From: Sulfuritortus calidifontis | GTDB taxonomy: Bacteria; Pseudomonadota; Gammaproteobacteria; Burkholderiales; Thiobacillaceae | Length of the DNA stretch: 64,000 nucleotides | NCBI RefSeq assembly: GCF_003967275.1 | Contig: NZ_AP018721.1 | Span: forward strand, 2,170,001-2,234,000 | Reading direction: 5' to 3' | Position numbers and translations under genes: made by a program | Notes under the pieces: generated by a model | Seen by the model: the letters and a program-made list of their open reading frames with translations, nothing else | Database searches by the model: none | Told to the model about the DNA's origin: nothing | Shown: in pieces, positions 50,636 through 60,875 of the stretch | Position numbering within the stretch: position 1 is the stretch's first letter | Layout of the letters: each line of letters begins with the position of its first letter

Positions 50636-53479
50636 ATGCAAAACGCCTTATTCCCGGAACTGGAGGAGCAGGACATCTCTCGCGAGGTGCTGCTGGAGAA
50701 ATACGCCAAGGACAATGAGCAGTCCGTCACCGATGTCCGCCAGCGCGTGGCCCGCGCCCTGGCCTCGGTGGAGGCGAAGGAGAAGCGCTCCATCTGGGAA
50801 CACCTCTTCCTCAAGGCGATGGAGGCGGGCTTCATCCCCGCCGGCCGCATCAACTCCGCCGCCGGCACCGACCTGCAGGCCACGCTGATCAACTGCTTCG
50901 TCCAGCCGGTGGGCGACGCCATCTCCGGCGAATCGGAAGGCCGGCCCGGCATCTACGCCGCCCTGCAGGAAGCGGCCGAGACCATGCGCCGCGGCGGCGG
51001 CGTCGGCTACGACTTCTCCACCATCCGGCCCAAGGGCGCCCTGGTCAAGGGCACCCACTCGCGCGCCAGCGGCCCGGTCTCCTACATGCGGGTGTTCGAC
51101 CGCTCCTGCGAGACCGTGGAATCGGCCGGTAGCCGGCGCGGCGCCCAGATGGGCGTGCTGCGCTGCGACCACCCGGACATCGAGGACTTCATCCACGCCA
51201 AGGACAAGGGCGACCTGAAGAACTTCAACATCTCGGTCGCCGTCACCGACGCCTTCATGCAGGCCGTGGCCGACGACACCGAGGCCGAGCTGGTCCACCG
51301 CGCCGAGCCGATCGACGAGCAGAAGGCCGCCGGCGCCTACCAGCGCGAGGATGGCATGTGGGTCTACCGCAAGATCCGCGCGCGCGACCTGTGGACCCAG
51401 ATCATGGCCTCGACCTACGACCATGCCGAGCCGGGCGTGCTCTTCCTCGACCGCATCAACAAGGACAACAACCTCAACTACTGCGAGACCATCGAGGCGA
51501 CCAACCCCTGCGCCGAGCAGCCGCTGCCGCCCTACGGCTGCTGCTGTCTGGGCTCGATCAACCTCACCCGCTTCGTGAAGTATCCCTTCGCCGACGAGGC
51601 CGACTTCGACTACGAGGCCTTCGGCAAGGTGGTGTCGGTCTCCATCCGCATGCTCGACAACGTGCTCGAGCTGACCGCCTGGCCGCTGGAGAAGCAGCAC
51701 CAGGAGGCGCAGTCCAAGCGTCGGGTCGGCCTCGGCTACACCGGCCTGGGCGATGCCCTGGTCATGCTCGGCCTGCGTTACAACAGCGCCGAGGCGCGCA
51801 GCTTCGCGGCCAAGGTCTCCGAGTTCATGCGCGACACCGCCTATCGGGCCTCGGTCGACCTGGCCAGCGAGCGCGGCGCCTTCCCGCTGTTCAACGCCGA
51901 CCTCTACCTCTCGGGCGGCAGCTTCGCCAGCCGGCTGCCGCAGGAGATCAAGGACCTGATCCGCCGCCACGGCATCCGCAACTCGCACCTGTTGTCGATC
52001 GCGCCCACCGGCACCATCTCGCTCGCCTTCGCCGACAACGCCAGCAACGGCATCGAGCCGCCCTTCTCCTGGGCCTACACCCGCAAGAAGCGCACCGCCG
52101 ACGGCGGCATCAAGGAACACCAGGTCGAGGACCACGCCTACCGCGTCTACCGCGAGCAGGGTGGCGACATGGAGCACCTGCCGCCCGCCTTCGTCACCGC
52201 GCTGGAGATCTCGGCCACCGAGCACATGGAAATGGTGGCCGCCGTGGCGCCCTACATCGACTCCAGCATCTCCAAGACGGTGAACGTGCCGGAGGACTAC
52301 CCCTATGTCGATTTCGAGAACCTCTATTTCGCCGCCTGGAAGGCCGGCCTCAAGGGCCTGGCCACCTACCGGCCCAACGCCGTGCTCGGCAGCGTGCTCT
52401 CGGTCGAGCCGGCCAAGGCCGCGCCGCAGGACTTCGTCACCGCCGACGTCAACCGCCGGATCGAGATCAAGAGCATCCCCGCCCCCGTGCTCGACAGCCT
52501 CAAGTGGCCCGGCCGGCCCCGCCTGCCCGGCGGTAACCCGGCCTGGAGCTACATGATCGAGTGCAGCCATGGCAGCTTCGCCATCTTCGTCGGCCACGTG
52601 GTCAACGGCGGCGGCCGCGCCTTCCCGTTCGAAGTCTGGGCCAACGGCGCCGAGCAACCGCGCGGCATCGGCGCCCTGGCCAAGACCCTGTCCATGGACA
52701 TGCGCGCCAACGACCGCGCCTGGCTGAAACTGAAACTCGACACCCTCGCGAAAACAAGAGGCGACGACAGCTGCGCCATTCCCATGCCGCCCGACGGCGA
52801 GCCGCGCCAGGTGCCCAGCATCGTCTCCGCCTTCGCCCAGATCGTGCGCTGGCGCCTGGACGAGCTGCACGCCCTCGACGTCGACGGCCCGACCCCCGTG
52901 CTCGACGCCCTGTTCAGCCTGAAAGAGCCCAAGACCGGCACCGACGGCACCCTGTCCTGGACCGTGGACGTCTTGAACCCCGCCGCCGGCGACGACTTCG
53001 TGGTCGGCCTGAAAGAAATCACCCTGCCCGACGGCGTGAACCGCCCCTATTCCGTCTGGCTCTCCGGCGAATACCCGCGCGCCCTGGACGGCCTGTGCAA
53101 ACTGCTCAGCCTGGACATGCGCGTGCTCGACCCGGCCTGGATCGGCATGAAGCTGAGAAAGCTGCTCGACTACCCCGAGCCCCTGGGCGACTTCATGGCC
53201 AAGGTGCCCGGCAGCGAAAAGAGCCAGACCTGGCCCTCCACCATCGCCTACGTCGCCCGGCTCATCATCCACCGCTACGCCATGCTCGGCATCCTGACCG
53301 AGGAGGGTTACCCGGTCAAACAGATGGGTATCCTCGAAGTGCCGGAAACCGGCGCCCCCGCCACCAGCGTACCGGTGATGAAAGGCAAGACCTGCAAGGA
53401 ATGCGGCAACGACACCGTGATCAAGAAGGACGGCTGCGACTTCTGCACGGCGTGCGGCGCGGTGGGGACGTGCGGCTGA
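50636..53479 (+). CDS. nrdJ: Adenosylcobalamin-dependent (class II) ribonucleotide reductase
   Basis: 947 residues. Hallmarks: [39 protein letters not shown], the active-site loop [45 protein letters not shown] and a C-terminal zinc-ribbon/redox tail (CKEC...[13 protein letters not shown]). Residues about 650-900 carry two related segments ([12 protein letters not shown].. and [22 protein letters not shown]) of the TSCPD type. It reduces ribonucleotides using AdoCbl and works with or without oxygen. ATG 50636 chosen over GTG 50633 because of CAGGAGA upstream. Leader of 198 bp holds an NrdR-like box; no B12 riboswitch seen. Confidence 0.95.
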   Translation: MQNALFPELEEQDISREVLLEKYAKDNEQSVTDVRQRVARALASVEAKEKRSIWEHLFLKAMEAGFIPAGRINSAAGTDLQATLINCFVQPVGDAISGESEGRPGIYAALQEAAETMRRGGGVGYDFSTIRPKGALVKGTHSRASGPVSYMRVFDRSCETVESAGSRRGAQMGVLRCDHPDIEDFIHAKDKGDLKNFNISVAVTDAFMQAVADDTEAELVHRAEPIDEQKAAGAYQREDGMWVYRKIRARDLWTQIMASTYDHAEPGVLFLDRINKDNNLNYCETIEATNPCAEQPLPPYGCCCLGSINLTRFVKYPFADEADFDYEAFGKVVSVSIRMLDNVLELTAWPLEKQHQEAQSKRRVGLGYTGLGDALVMLGLRYNSAEARSFAAKVSEFMRDTAYRASVDLASERGAFPLFNADLYLSGGSFASRLPQEIKDLIRRHGIRNSHLLSIAPTGTISLAFADNASNGIEPPFSWAYTRKKRTADGGIKEHQVEDHAYRVYREQGGDMEHLPPAFVTALEISATEHMEMVAAVAPYIDSSISKTVNVPEDYPYVDFENLYFAAWKAGLKGLATYRPNAVLGSVLSVEPAKAAPQDFVTADVNRRIEIKSIPAPVLDSLKWPGRPRLPGGNPAWSYMIECSHGSFAIFVGHVVNGGGRAFPFEVWANGAEQPRGIGALAKTLSMDMRANDRAWLKLKLDTLAKTRGDDSCAIPMPPDGEPRQVPSIVSAFAQIVRWRLDELHALDVDGPTPVLDALFSLKEPKTGTDGTLSWTVDVLNPAAGDDFVVGLKEITLPDGVNRPYSVWLSGEYPRALDGLCKLLSLDMRVLDPAWIGMKLRKLLDYPEPLGDFMAKVPGSEKSQTWPSTIAYVARLIIHRYAMLGILTEEGYPVKQMGILEVPETGAPATSVPVMKGKTCKECGNDTVIKKDGCDFCTACGAVGTCG

Positions 53480-53525
53480 GCCCCGGTTGGCCCAACAGCC
53501 ATCGAGCCGCCGGGTGGACCGCACG

Positions 53526-54242
53526 ATGACCTGGCGCCATAAACTGCGGTTCGGGCTCGGGTTGCTGTGTCTGCTCGCCGGCAACGCCTTAGCCGCCGAC
53601 GACTGCCACCCCCTGCCCACGCCCGGCACGCCGCAATACCTCGTCGGCTACGGCAGCCTGATGGAGGAAGCCTCGCGCCTGCGCACCGCCCCCGGCGCCA
53701 AGAGCGCCCTGCCCGTTCGCGTGCAGGGCTTTCGCCGCGCCTGGATCGCCCGGGGCGCGCCGGTCGGCTTTGGCACCACCTTTCTCGGCGTGAGCCAGGA
53801 CAAGGCGGCCCGCATGAACGCGGTGCTGTTCGCCCTGGCGGAGGAGACGGAACTATCCAACCTGGATGCGCGCGAGGCCGGCTATTGTCGGGTGGCGCTG
53901 GCGCCCGCGCAGGTCACGCCCCTGACCGGGACCTTGCCCGAAGGCGAGCTGTGGCTTTATCTGAACCGGCCCGAGCGGACTGCGCCGCCGGACAGACGCT
54001 TTCCCATCGTGCAGTCCTACGTCGATATCTTTCTGGGCGGCTGTCTGCAGATCGAGCGGCAGCACCAGCTCGCGGGCTTCACCGAGGAATGCGTGGACAG
54101 CACGGCCGGCTGGTCGCGGCATTGGGTGAACGACCGCATCCATCCGCGCCGGCCGTTCGCGCACCAGCCCAACGCCGGGGCGATCGACGCCCTGCTGCAA
54201 CGCAAGCTGCCGGATCAGTTCAGGGCGATTCGCATCGAATAA
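53526..54242 (+). CDS. Exported gamma-glutamylcyclotransferase-like protein
   Basis: 238 residues. A signal peptide (MTWRHKLRFGLGLLCLLAGNALAAD) precedes a GGCT/AIG2-type fold beginning YLVGYGSLMEEASR, the substrate-binding YGSL motif. The export signal is unusual since most GGCT enzymes are cytosolic. Function in the periplasm is unknown; cysteines in DDCHP, GYCRV, GGCLQ and EECVD may be disulfide-bonded. A bidirectional terminator follows. Confidence 0.75.
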   Translation: MTWRHKLRFGLGLLCLLAGNALAADDCHPLPTPGTPQYLVGYGSLMEEASRLRTAPGAKSALPVRVQGFRRAWIARGAPVGFGTTFLGVSQDKAARMNAVLFALAEETELSNLDAREAGYCRVALAPAQVTPLTGTLPEGELWLYLNRPERTAPPDRRFPIVQSYVDIFLGGCLQIERQHQLAGFTEECVDSTAGWSRHWVNDRIHPRRPFAHQPNAGAIDALLQRKLPDQFRAIRIE

Positions 54243-54246
54243 ATAA

Positions 54247-54276
54247 AAAAGGCCGGGCTCGCCCGGCCTTTTTTAT
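54247..54276. terminator. Bidirectional Rho-independent terminator
   Basis: AAAAAAGGCCGGGC-TC-GCCCGGCCTTTTTT, between the GGCT-like gene and the convergent DUF302 gene. Confidence 0.92.
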
Positions 54277-54288
54277 CGCGACGAAGCA

Positions 54289-54810
54289 TTACAGATCGCC
54301 GTTGGCGCCGGCCTTCATGATGCTCTCGAGGGTGTCGCGCACCTCGATGGCCTTGGCCTTCATCTCGGGGGTGAGCTTGGCGGCGTTGATCAGCATGTTG
54401 AGGTCCATCATCACCAGCCAGCCGCGGCCCGGCTGCTTGTCGTCCTCGACCAGGGCGATGCGGCAGGGCAGGTAGGCGGCGAAGTCGATGCTGAAGTCGA
54501 CCATCTGCTTGGCGGTGAGGGCGTCGCAGAACTGGTAGATCTCCACGCGTCGCACGGGCTTGCCGGTCATGGCCTCGACCTGCTTGGACAGCGGCAACTC
54601 GGCCACCAGCTTGATGTTCAGCGCGTTGCCGCGCAGCTTCATCGATTCCACCGCATCGTCGAGGCTGACGTTGTCGGCGATGCGCATCTTGACCACGGTC
54701 TGGCTGATGTTCATGGCCTGACCGTTGCCCTTCTGGGCCCAGGCAGCAGATGCGCCCAGGGCGACGAGGGCCACGACCGCGGCCAGCAGCGATTTGAAAT
54801 GGGTTTGCAT
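54289..54810 (-). CDS. DUF302-domain exported protein
   Basis: 173 residues. Signal peptide (MQTHFKSLLAAVVALVALGASAAWAQ), then a DUF302-like domain (VEIYQFCDALTAKQMVDFSIDFAAYLPCRIALVEDD, with the PCRIA strand typical of the family). DUF302 is widespread in sulfur oxidisers and of unknown function. The ATG at 54810 gives a normal signal peptide; an extension to 54843 was rejected. Confidence 0.8.
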   Translation of the reverse strand: MQTHFKSLLAAVVALVALGASAAWAQKGNGQAMNISQTVVKMRIADNVSLDDAVESMKLRGNALNIKLVAELPLSKQVEAMTGKPVRRVEIYQFCDALTAKQMVDFSIDFAAYLPCRIALVEDDKQPGRGWLVMMDLNMLINAAKLTPEMKAKAIEVRDTLESIMKAGANGDL

Positions 54811-54935
54811 AAGAACTCTCGCGGCAATTACCTGAAAAAACAAAAGCTTATTTTAACAAGGCGGCCCCGGGAACACCCTGGGTCCGAAGTACCAGCATAG
54901 CCGCATTGCCAGGCAATGCACGGCCAGACAGCCGG

Positions 54936-55571
54936 TCAGCGTTTGCCGTAGGTCTTGAACCGCTCGATCACCTCGGCCATCTCGGCCTCGGTCAGCAGCA
55001 CCGGCTGGCCCAGCAGCGAGGCGCGCCAGTACTGCTCGCACAGGGCCTCGACCTCCAGCGCGATGTAGAGCGCCCGCTCGGCCGTGTCACCGAAGGCGAC
55101 CAGGCCGTGGTTGGCCATGAGGCAGGCCTTGCGGTCTTTCAGGGCTTCGAGGACATGGTCGGACAGCGCCTGGGTGCCGAAGGTGGCGTAGTCGGCGCAG
55201 CGGATGTCGCTACCGCCGGCCACCGCCACCATGTAGTGGAAAGGCGGGATACCCCGGCGCAGGCAGGCGAGCGAAACGGCGAAGGGCGAATGGGCGTGGA
55301 CCACCGCCTGCGCCTCCGGCCGATGCAAATAGATATCCCGATGAAAGCGCCACTCGCTGGAAGGTGCCAGGTCGCCCTCGGGCGCGCCCTCGAACGGGAC
55401 ATAGACGATGTCGTTCACGCCGAGCGCATCGGTGGCCAGGCCGCTCGGGGTGATGAGCATGCCATCGCCACAGCGGACGCTGACATTGCCCGAACTGCCC
55501 TGGTTCAGGCCGCGCTCGACGCTGAGCCGGGCGGTGGTGACTACTTGTTGCCGCAGATCGCTTTGGTTCAT
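54936..55571 (-). CDS. ald2: Class II aldolase (Ald2/fuculose-1-P-aldolase type), probable 5-deoxyribulose/methylthioribulose-1-P aldolase
   Basis: 211 residues, co-linear with E. coli FucA by memory: E73 (SSEWRFH), H92 and H94 (VVHAHS) and H155 (NHGL) fall on the same numbers as the FucA catalytic base and zinc ligands, and the GLNQGSSGNVSVR and KTYGKR ends match. It is downstream of mtnA on the same strand, which points to Ald2 of the DHAP shunt: cleavage of 5-methylthioribulose-1-P or 5-deoxyribulose-1-P to DHAP and an aldehyde. MtnB dehydratase belongs to the same superfamily but lacks this FucA-like pattern. A 57-bp repeat array separates the two genes. Confidence 0.75.
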   Translation of the reverse strand: MNQSDLRQQVVTTARLSVERGLNQGSSGNVSVRCGDGMLITPSGLATDALGVNDIVYVPFEGAPEGDLAPSSEWRFHRDIYLHRPEAQAVVHAHSPFAVSLACLRRGIPPFHYMVAVAGGSDIRCADYATFGTQALSDHVLEALKDRKACLMANHGLVAFGDTAERALYIALEVEALCEQYWRASLLGQPVLLTEAEMAEVIERFKTYGKR

Positions 55572-55600
55572 TTCACCCGTCTCATTAGGTCTAAAACCGT

Positions 55601-55905
55601 CCCCACCCCTGCCCTCCCCATAAATGGGGAGGGTGCAATTCTTCCCCCATCAATAATGGGGGAGGTCGGGAGGGGCTCAAACCCGGCCCAGCCTCAGTCC
55701 CCTCCCCCATTTATGGGGGAGGCCGGGAGGGGCTCAAGCCCAGCCCAGCTTCAGACCCCTCCCCCATTTATGGGGGAGGCCGGGAGGGGCTCAAGCCCAG
55801 CCCAGCTTCAGACCCCTCCCCCATTTATGGGGGAGGTCGGGAGGGGCTCAAACCCAGCCCAGCCCTAGACCCCTCCCCCATTTATGGGGGAGGTCGGGAG
55901 GGGGA
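55601..55905. repeat. 57-bp tandem palindromic repeat array A
   Basis: Left-end module (CCCCACCCCTGCCCTCCCC hairpin), then five units whose CCTCCCCCAT cores lie at 55641 (as CTTCCCCCAT), 55701, 55758, 55815 and 55872: period 57 after the first. Each unit is an inverted repeat CCTCCCCCAT-TT-ATGGGGGAGG plus CCGGGAGGGG and a 23-base variable tail (CTCAAACCCAGCCCAGCC type). It ends GGGAGGGGGA inside the 3' end of mtnA. Confidence 0.9.
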
Positions 55906-56998
55906 TGAAGTTTGCCCCTTCCTCAGGATACAACCCGCGCAAGCCCGCCGTGCTCGCCGCGCACACCCCGCGCTCGGTGATCAGCCCCGTCACCAGCCGG
56001 GCCGGGGTGACGTCGAAGGCGGGGTTGAGCGCCGGGCTGGCATCGGGCGTGAGCTGCACCTCGGCCAGTTCGCCTTCGACGTCGCGGCCGGCGATGTGGG
56101 TCACCTCGCGCGCCGCGCGCTGCTCGATGGGGATGCCGGCGCCGCTGGCGAGCCGGAAGTCGATGCTGGGGCCGGGCGCCGCGACATAGAACGGCACGCC
56201 GTTGTCCCGCGCGGCCAGGGCCTTGAGATAGGTGCCGATCTTGTTGGCGACGTCGCCGTTGGCCGCCACCCGGTCGGCGCCGACGATGATGAGATCGACC
56301 TCGCCCTTCTGCATGAGGTGGCCGGCCGCGTTGTCGGCGATCACGGTGTGCGGCACGCCGTGCTGCTCGAGTTCCCAGGCGGTGAGCGCGGCGCCCTGGT
56401 TGCGCGGCCGGGTCTCGCTGACCCAGACGTCGAGGGCGATGCCGGCCTCGAACGCGGCATAGACCGGCGCCAGGGCGGTGCCCCAGTCGACCGTGGCCAG
56501 CCAGCCGGCGTTGCAGTGGGTCATGAGGTTGACCGCGCCGCCCTTGCGCTGGTGGATGGCGCGGATGATCTCCAGGCCATGACGGCCGATGGCCTGGTTC
56601 TGCGCCACGTCCTCTTCGCAGATGGCGGCGGCCTCGTGCCAGGCGGCCTCGCGCCGCTGGCCGGGCGCCAGCGGCAGCAGCCGGCTCAGCATGCGCTCGA
56701 GCGCCCAGCGCAGGTTGACCGCGGTGGGCCGGGTCTCGATCAGGCCGGCGGCGGCGGCGTGCAGGGCGGTGTCGTTGGTGTCGGCCTGGCAGGCCAGGGC
56801 CAGACCATAGGCGGCGGTGGCGCCGATCAGCGGCGCGCCGCGCACGCGCATGACCGAGATCGCCTCGGCCGCCTCCTGCCAGCTGGCCAGGCGCTTGATC
56901 TCGTAGCGATGCGGCAGCCGGGTCTGGTCGATGATCTCGACCGCGGAACCATCGGCCAGAGGCTGGATGGTGCGGGTGGGAATGCCGTGGACACGCAT
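55865..56998 (-). CDS. mtnA: S-methyl-5-thioribose-1-phosphate isomerase
   Basis: 377 residues. The catalytic pair is C162 (LMTHCNAGWLA) and D242 (IIVGADRVAANGDVANKIGTY), as in MtnA/eIF2B-like isomerases; RVRGAPLIGATAAYG is the phosphate-binding loop. It converts methylthioribose-1-P (and 5-deoxyribose-1-P) to the ribulose form. ATG has GGAAGAAA upstream. The normal C-terminus (LYPEEGANF) is followed by 13 residues (IPLPTSPINGGGV) encoded by the first bases of the repeat array, where the stop is found. Followed by the aldolase. Confidence 0.95.
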   Translation of the reverse strand: MRVHGIPTRTIQPLADGSAVEIIDQTRLPHRYEIKRLASWQEAAEAISVMRVRGAPLIGATAAYGLALACQADTNDTALHAAAAGLIETRPTAVNLRWALERMLSRLLPLAPGQRREAAWHEAAAICEEDVAQNQAIGRHGLEIIRAIHQRKGGAVNLMTHCNAGWLATVDWGTALAPVYAAFEAGIALDVWVSETRPRNQGAALTAWELEQHGVPHTVIADNAAGHLMQKGEVDLIIVGADRVAANGDVANKIGTYLKALAARDNGVPFYVAAPGPSIDFRLASGAGIPIEQRAAREVTHIAGRDVEGELAEVQLTPDASPALNPAFDVTPARLVTGLITERGVCAASTAGLRGLYPEEGANFIPLPTSPINGGGV

Positions 56999-57068
56999 GG
57001 TTTCTTCCTTGGAATGGTCCGAGGGTACGGATACGCGTCGGTTCCGGCAAGCGGGTACAATCGCGGCC

Positions 57069-57731
57069 ATGCTGTCCGCGCCCCTGATCCCCGTGCTCCA
57101 TCGCCTGCTGGCCGACCAGCCGGCGGCGCGCGCCCTGCTCGCCCGGCACGTGGGCAAGTGTCTTCGCCTCACGCTGATCGCGCCGATCCTCACGGCGCAG
57201 ATCGATGAAGCCGGCAATCTCGCGGCCGCACCGGAAGGCGCCGAAATCGCGACCGAGATCCGGCTCACGCCCGCCCTGCTCTTGCGCCTGCTCGCCGGCG
57301 AGCGCCAGGCCATCAGCGAGGCGCAGGCCAGCGGCGACGGGCTACTGGCTGCCGACCTGCGCCATGCCTTCGAAGCGATCGACCTCGCCCTCGCCTTGCG
57401 CCCCTATCTGGGCAACATCCTGGCCGCGCGGCTGGCCGATGGCGCGAGCGCGCTGCAGGCGTGGCAGGTCAAGGCGCGGGAGCGCGCGGCCCAATCCCTT
57501 GCCGAGTATCTGGTGCACGAGGCCGGCGCCCTGGCGGGCAAGGCGGCGGTGGCCGAATTCGTGCAGGAGGTGGACCGGCTGCGCGACGATGCCGCCCGGC
57601 TGGAGGCGCGGCTTGCTTTGCTGGAACAATCCATTTCGGCAAAAGAACTCCCCACCCCATCCCTCCCCGCATGCGGGGAGGGAGACTCCGCACCTCCCCC
57701 ATTCGTGGGGGAGGCAGGGAGGGGGATATAA
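57069..57731 (+). CDS. ubiJ: UbiJ-like SCP2-domain protein
   Basis: 220 residues: an SCP2 sterol-carrier-like domain (about 1-110) and a C-terminal helical tail (about 130-190). UbiJ binds quinone precursors and scaffolds the cytosolic ubiquinone-synthesis complex. It lies directly before ubiB. The genuine protein probably ends near [10 protein letters not shown]; the last about 28 residues ([22 protein letters not shown]) are encoded by repeat array B. ubiE, often upstream, is absent here. Confidence 0.82.
   Translation: MLSAPLIPVLHRLLADQPAARALLARHVGKCLRLTLIAPILTAQIDEAGNLAAAPEGAEIATEIRLTPALLLRLLAGERQAISEAQASGDGLLAADLRHAFEAIDLALALRPYLGNILAARLADGASALQAWQVKARERAAQSLAEYLVHEAGALAGKAAVAEFVQEVDRLRDDAARLEARLALLEQSISAKELPTPSLPACGEGDSAPPPFVGEAGRGI
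57650..57726. repeat. Palindromic repeat B (single unit with both ends)
   Basis: CCCCACCCCATCCCTCCCCG hairpin then CCTCCCCCATTCGTGGGGGAGG and the right end GGGAGGGGGA. It is a minimal copy of arrays A, C and D, lying within the 3' end of ubiJ. Confidence 0.85.
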
Positions 57732-57750
57732 CAACGCACGCTGGATGTCT

Positions 57751-59265
57751 ATGCGCCTGCTGAGACTCGCCAAGATCTGGTTCGTCGCCGCCCGCTACGG
57801 GCTGGACGAGTTCTTCCTCGGCCACGAGCGGGTCAAGCTGGTGCGCTGGGCGATGCGGCTGCTCTTCTTCTGGCGCCGCTTCAGCCAGCCGCGCGCGGTG
57901 CGCCTGCGCCTGGCGCTCGAGGCCCTGGGCCCGATCTTCGTCAAGTTCGGCCAGATGCTCTCCACCCGGCGCGACCTGATCCCGCTCGACATCGCCGACG
58001 AGCTGGCGGCGCTCCAGGACCGGGTGCCGCCCTTCCCTTCCGAGCAGGCCCTGGCCGTGCTGCGCCGCACCTACGGGCGCGAGGTCGACGACGTCTTCGC
58101 CGAGTTCGAGCGCACGCCGGTGGCCTCGGCCTCGGTCGCCCAGGTCCATCGTGCCCGGCTCAAGACCGGCGAGGCGGTGGCGGTGAAGGTGCTGCGCCCC
58201 GGCATCCACGGCGTGATCCGCAACGATCTGGCCCTGCTCAGGGTGGCGGCCGGCCTGCTGGAGGCCTTGTGGTCGGACGGCAAGCGGCTCAAGCCGAAAG
58301 AGGTGGTGGCCGAGTTCGCCAAGCACCTGGACGACGAACTCGACCCGATCCGCGAGGCGGCCAACTGTTCCCAGCTGCGACGCAACTTCGAGCATTCGCC
58401 CTTGCTCGCCGTGCCCGAGGTGTACTGGGACTACTGCACCCCGGAAGTGATGGTGATGCAGTGGATGGACGGCGTGCCGATCTCGCAGATCGACGAGCTG
58501 CGCCGGCGCAACATCGACATCCCCAAGCTGGCCCGCGCCGGGGTGGAGATCTTCTTCACCCAGGTCTTCCGCGACGGCTTCTTCCATGCCGACATGCATC
58601 CGGGCAACATCCTGGTGCAGGACGACGGCAAGTATGTCGCGCTCGACTTCGGCATCATGGGCACGCTCAACGACACCGACAAGAACTTCCTGGCGCAGAA
58701 CTTCCTCGCCTTCTTCCGCCGCGACTACCGGCGCGTGGCCCAGGCCCACTGGGACGCCGGCTGGGTGCCGAAGGAGACCCGGGTGGACGAGTTCGAGGCC
58801 GCCATCCGCGCGGTGTGCGAACCGGTGTTCGACCGGCCGCTCAAGGAGATCTCGTTCGGCAAGGTGCTCATGCGCCTGTTCCAGACCTCGCGCCGCTTCG
58901 GCATGGAGGTGCAGCCGCAGCTGGTGATGCTGCAGAAGACCCTGCTCAACATCGAAGGCCTGGGCCGCCAGCTCGACCCGGACCTCGACCTGTGGGCCAC
59001 GGCCAAGCCCTTCCTCGAGCGCTGGATGAGCGAGCAGATCGGCTGGCGCGGCTGGCTGCGCACGTTCAAGAACGAATTCCCCTATTGGGGCACGGTGGTG
59101 CCGCAACTGCCACGCCTGGCGCACCAGGCCCTGCGCGGCGAGCACATGGAAAGGCTGGAACAAGGCTTCATGCTGATGCTGGCGGAACAGCGCCGGCGCA
59201 ACCGCTGGCTGACCATCATCGCCGCCCTGCTGGCGGCCAGCCTGATCTGGAACGCCATCCACTGA
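57751..59265 (+). CDS. ubiB: UbiB-family atypical kinase/ATPase (ubiquinone biosynthesis)
   Basis: 504 residues. UbiB/ADCK signatures: KxGQ motif [13 protein letters not shown], the Ala-rich loop ASASVAQVH, invariant VKVLRPG lysine, HADMHPGN and the DFG-equivalent LDFGIMG; a C-terminal membrane helix [15 protein letters not shown]. These proteins bind lipid and hydrolyse ATP to extract ubiquinone precursors. The start is 57751 or 57745 (two Met codons apart by one residue); neither has a good ribosome site, so coupling to ubiJ is likely. Confidence 0.93.
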   Translation: MRLLRLAKIWFVAARYGLDEFFLGHERVKLVRWAMRLLFFWRRFSQPRAVRLRLALEALGPIFVKFGQMLSTRRDLIPLDIADELAALQDRVPPFPSEQALAVLRRTYGREVDDVFAEFERTPVASASVAQVHRARLKTGEAVAVKVLRPGIHGVIRNDLALLRVAAGLLEALWSDGKRLKPKEVVAEFAKHLDDELDPIREAANCSQLRRNFEHSPLLAVPEVYWDYCTPEVMVMQWMDGVPISQIDELRRRNIDIPKLARAGVEIFFTQVFRDGFFHADMHPGNILVQDDGKYVALDFGIMGTLNDTDKNFLAQNFLAFFRRDYRRVAQAHWDAGWVPKETRVDEFEAAIRAVCEPVFDRPLKEISFGKVLMRLFQTSRRFGMEVQPQLVMLQKTLLNIEGLGRQLDPDLDLWATAKPFLERWMSEQIGWRGWLRTFKNEFPYWGTVVPQLPRLAHQALRGEHMERLEQGFMLMLAEQRRRNRWLTIIAALLAASLIWNAIH

Positions 59266-59292
59266 ACATTCGCTGATCTTCGGAGGGACAGG

Positions 59293-60735
59293 ATGCTGCT
59301 GGGCTTCGTCATTCTCTATCTGGTCGTGTCCATCGGCCTCGGCGTCTATGCCGCGACCCGCGTGCACAACGCCAAGGACTACATCGCCGCCGGCCGCTCG
59401 CTGCCGCTGTACATGGTGATGGCCATGGTCTTCGCCACCTGGTTCGGCGCCGAGACGGTGCTGGGCATCCCCGCCACCTTCCTCGAGGAGGACCTGGGCG
59501 GCCTGATCTCCGACCCCTTCGGCGCCTCCTTGTGCCTGGTGCTGTTCGGCCTGTTCTTCGCCCGCAAGCTCTACCGCATGAACCTGCTCACCATCGGCGA
59601 CTTCTACCGCCAGCGCTACGACCGCAAGGTCGAGGTGGTCACCGGCATCGCCATCGCGCTGTCTTATCTTGGCTGGGTCTCGGCCCAGATCACCGCGCTC
59701 GGCCTGGTGTTCAACGTGCTGTCGGAGGGCCAGATCACGCAGGCCCAGGGCATCCTGATCGGCGCCGCCGTGGTGCTGATGTACACGCTGTACGGCGGCA
59801 TGTGGTCGGTGGCGATCACCACCTTCTTCCAGATGATCATCATCGTGCTCGGCCTGTTCTACATCGCCTGGCTGGTTTCCGACATGACCGGCGGCGTCGC
59901 GCCGGTGATCGAGCATGCGGCGCAGAACAACAAGTTCCACTTCTGGCCGGAAATGAACGCCGTGGCCATGGTCGCCTTCATCTCCGGCCTGTTGACCATG
60001 GGCTTCGGCTCCATCCCCCAGCAGGACGTGTTCCAGCGCGCCAACTCCTCGAAGAACGAGAACGTGGCGGTCTGGGGCACGGTGCTCGGCGGCGTCGCCT
60101 ATTTCCTGTTCGCCGCGGTGCCGCTGTTTTTGGCCTATTCGGCCAACCTGATCGACCCGGCGATGACCGGCCAGCTGCTGACGGACGACTCGCAGAAGAT
60201 CCTGCCCAATCTGGTCACCGGGCATATGCCGCTTGTCGCCCAGGTGATCTTCTACGGCGCCCTGCTGGCGGTGATCATGTCCACCGCCTCCGGCACCCTG
60301 CTCGCCCCATCGGTGACCCTCTCGGAGAACGTGATCAAGGATTTCATCACCCGGCGCCGGCACCTGCCGGACGAGAAGCTGCTGGTGCTGACCCGCTGGG
60401 TGGTCGGCGGCTTCGCCGTGCTGGTGACGCTGTATGCCCTTTGGGCCCTGAACAAGGAGACCGGCATCCACAAGATGGTGGAGAACGCCTACAAGGTGAC
60501 CCTGGTCATCGCCTTCGTGCCGCTGGTGGCCGGCCTCTACTGGAAGCGTGCCACCACGCAAGGCGCTTATCTGGCCATCCTGTTCGGCCTGGCCGGCTGG
60601 CTGCCGCTGGAGTTCTTCGCGCCGGAGAACGAAGTCCCGCCCCAGTTCGTGGGTTTCCTGCTCAGCCTCGTCGGCATGGTGATCGGCTCGCTCACGAGCC
60701 GGCCGCCGCACGCCGCGAAGATGGCGTCTTCGTAA
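59293..60735 (+). CDS. Sodium:solute symporter (SSS family)
   Basis: 480 residues with about 13 hydrophobic segments. SSS features: AGRSLPLYMVMAMVFATWFGAETVLGIP near the N-terminus and GFGSIPQQDVFQRANSSKNE, MSTASGTLLAPSVTLSENV later. It uses the Na+ gradient to import a small organic or amino acid solute; the substrate cannot be told. GGAGGGAC ribosome site 6 bases before ATG. Starts 27 bp after ubiB. Confidence 0.88.
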   Translation: MLLGFVILYLVVSIGLGVYAATRVHNAKDYIAAGRSLPLYMVMAMVFATWFGAETVLGIPATFLEEDLGGLISDPFGASLCLVLFGLFFARKLYRMNLLTIGDFYRQRYDRKVEVVTGIAIALSYLGWVSAQITALGLVFNVLSEGQITQAQGILIGAAVVLMYTLYGGMWSVAITTFFQMIIIVLGLFYIAWLVSDMTGGVAPVIEHAAQNNKFHFWPEMNAVAMVAFISGLLTMGFGSIPQQDVFQRANSSKNENVAVWGTVLGGVAYFLFAAVPLFLAYSANLIDPAMTGQLLTDDSQKILPNLVTGHMPLVAQVIFYGALLAVIMSTASGTLLAPSVTLSENVIKDFITRRRHLPDEKLLVLTRWVVGGFAVLVTLYALWALNKETGIHKMVENAYKVTLVIAFVPLVAGLYWKRATTQGAYLAILFGLAGWLPLEFFAPENEVPPQFVGFLLSLVGMVIGSLTSRPPHAAKMASS

Positions 60736-60744
60736 AACCGATTT

Positions 60745-60875
60745 CCCCACCCCTGCCCTCCCCACAAGTGGGGAGGGAGCCCTGCGCCTCCCCCATTGAT
60801 GGGGGGGGGGGAGGGGCTCAAACCAGACCCAGCCATAGACCCCTCCCCCATTTATGGGGGAGGTTGGGAGGGGGA
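60745..60875. repeat. 57-bp-type palindromic repeat array C
   Basis: Left end CCCCACCCCTGCCCTCCCC with hairpin, then two units (cores at 60787 and 60842, period 55). The first unit has lost the linker and shows a run of eleven G after CCCCATTGAT. It ends inside the 3' end of the DUF559 gene, between two converging genes. Confidence 0.88.
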
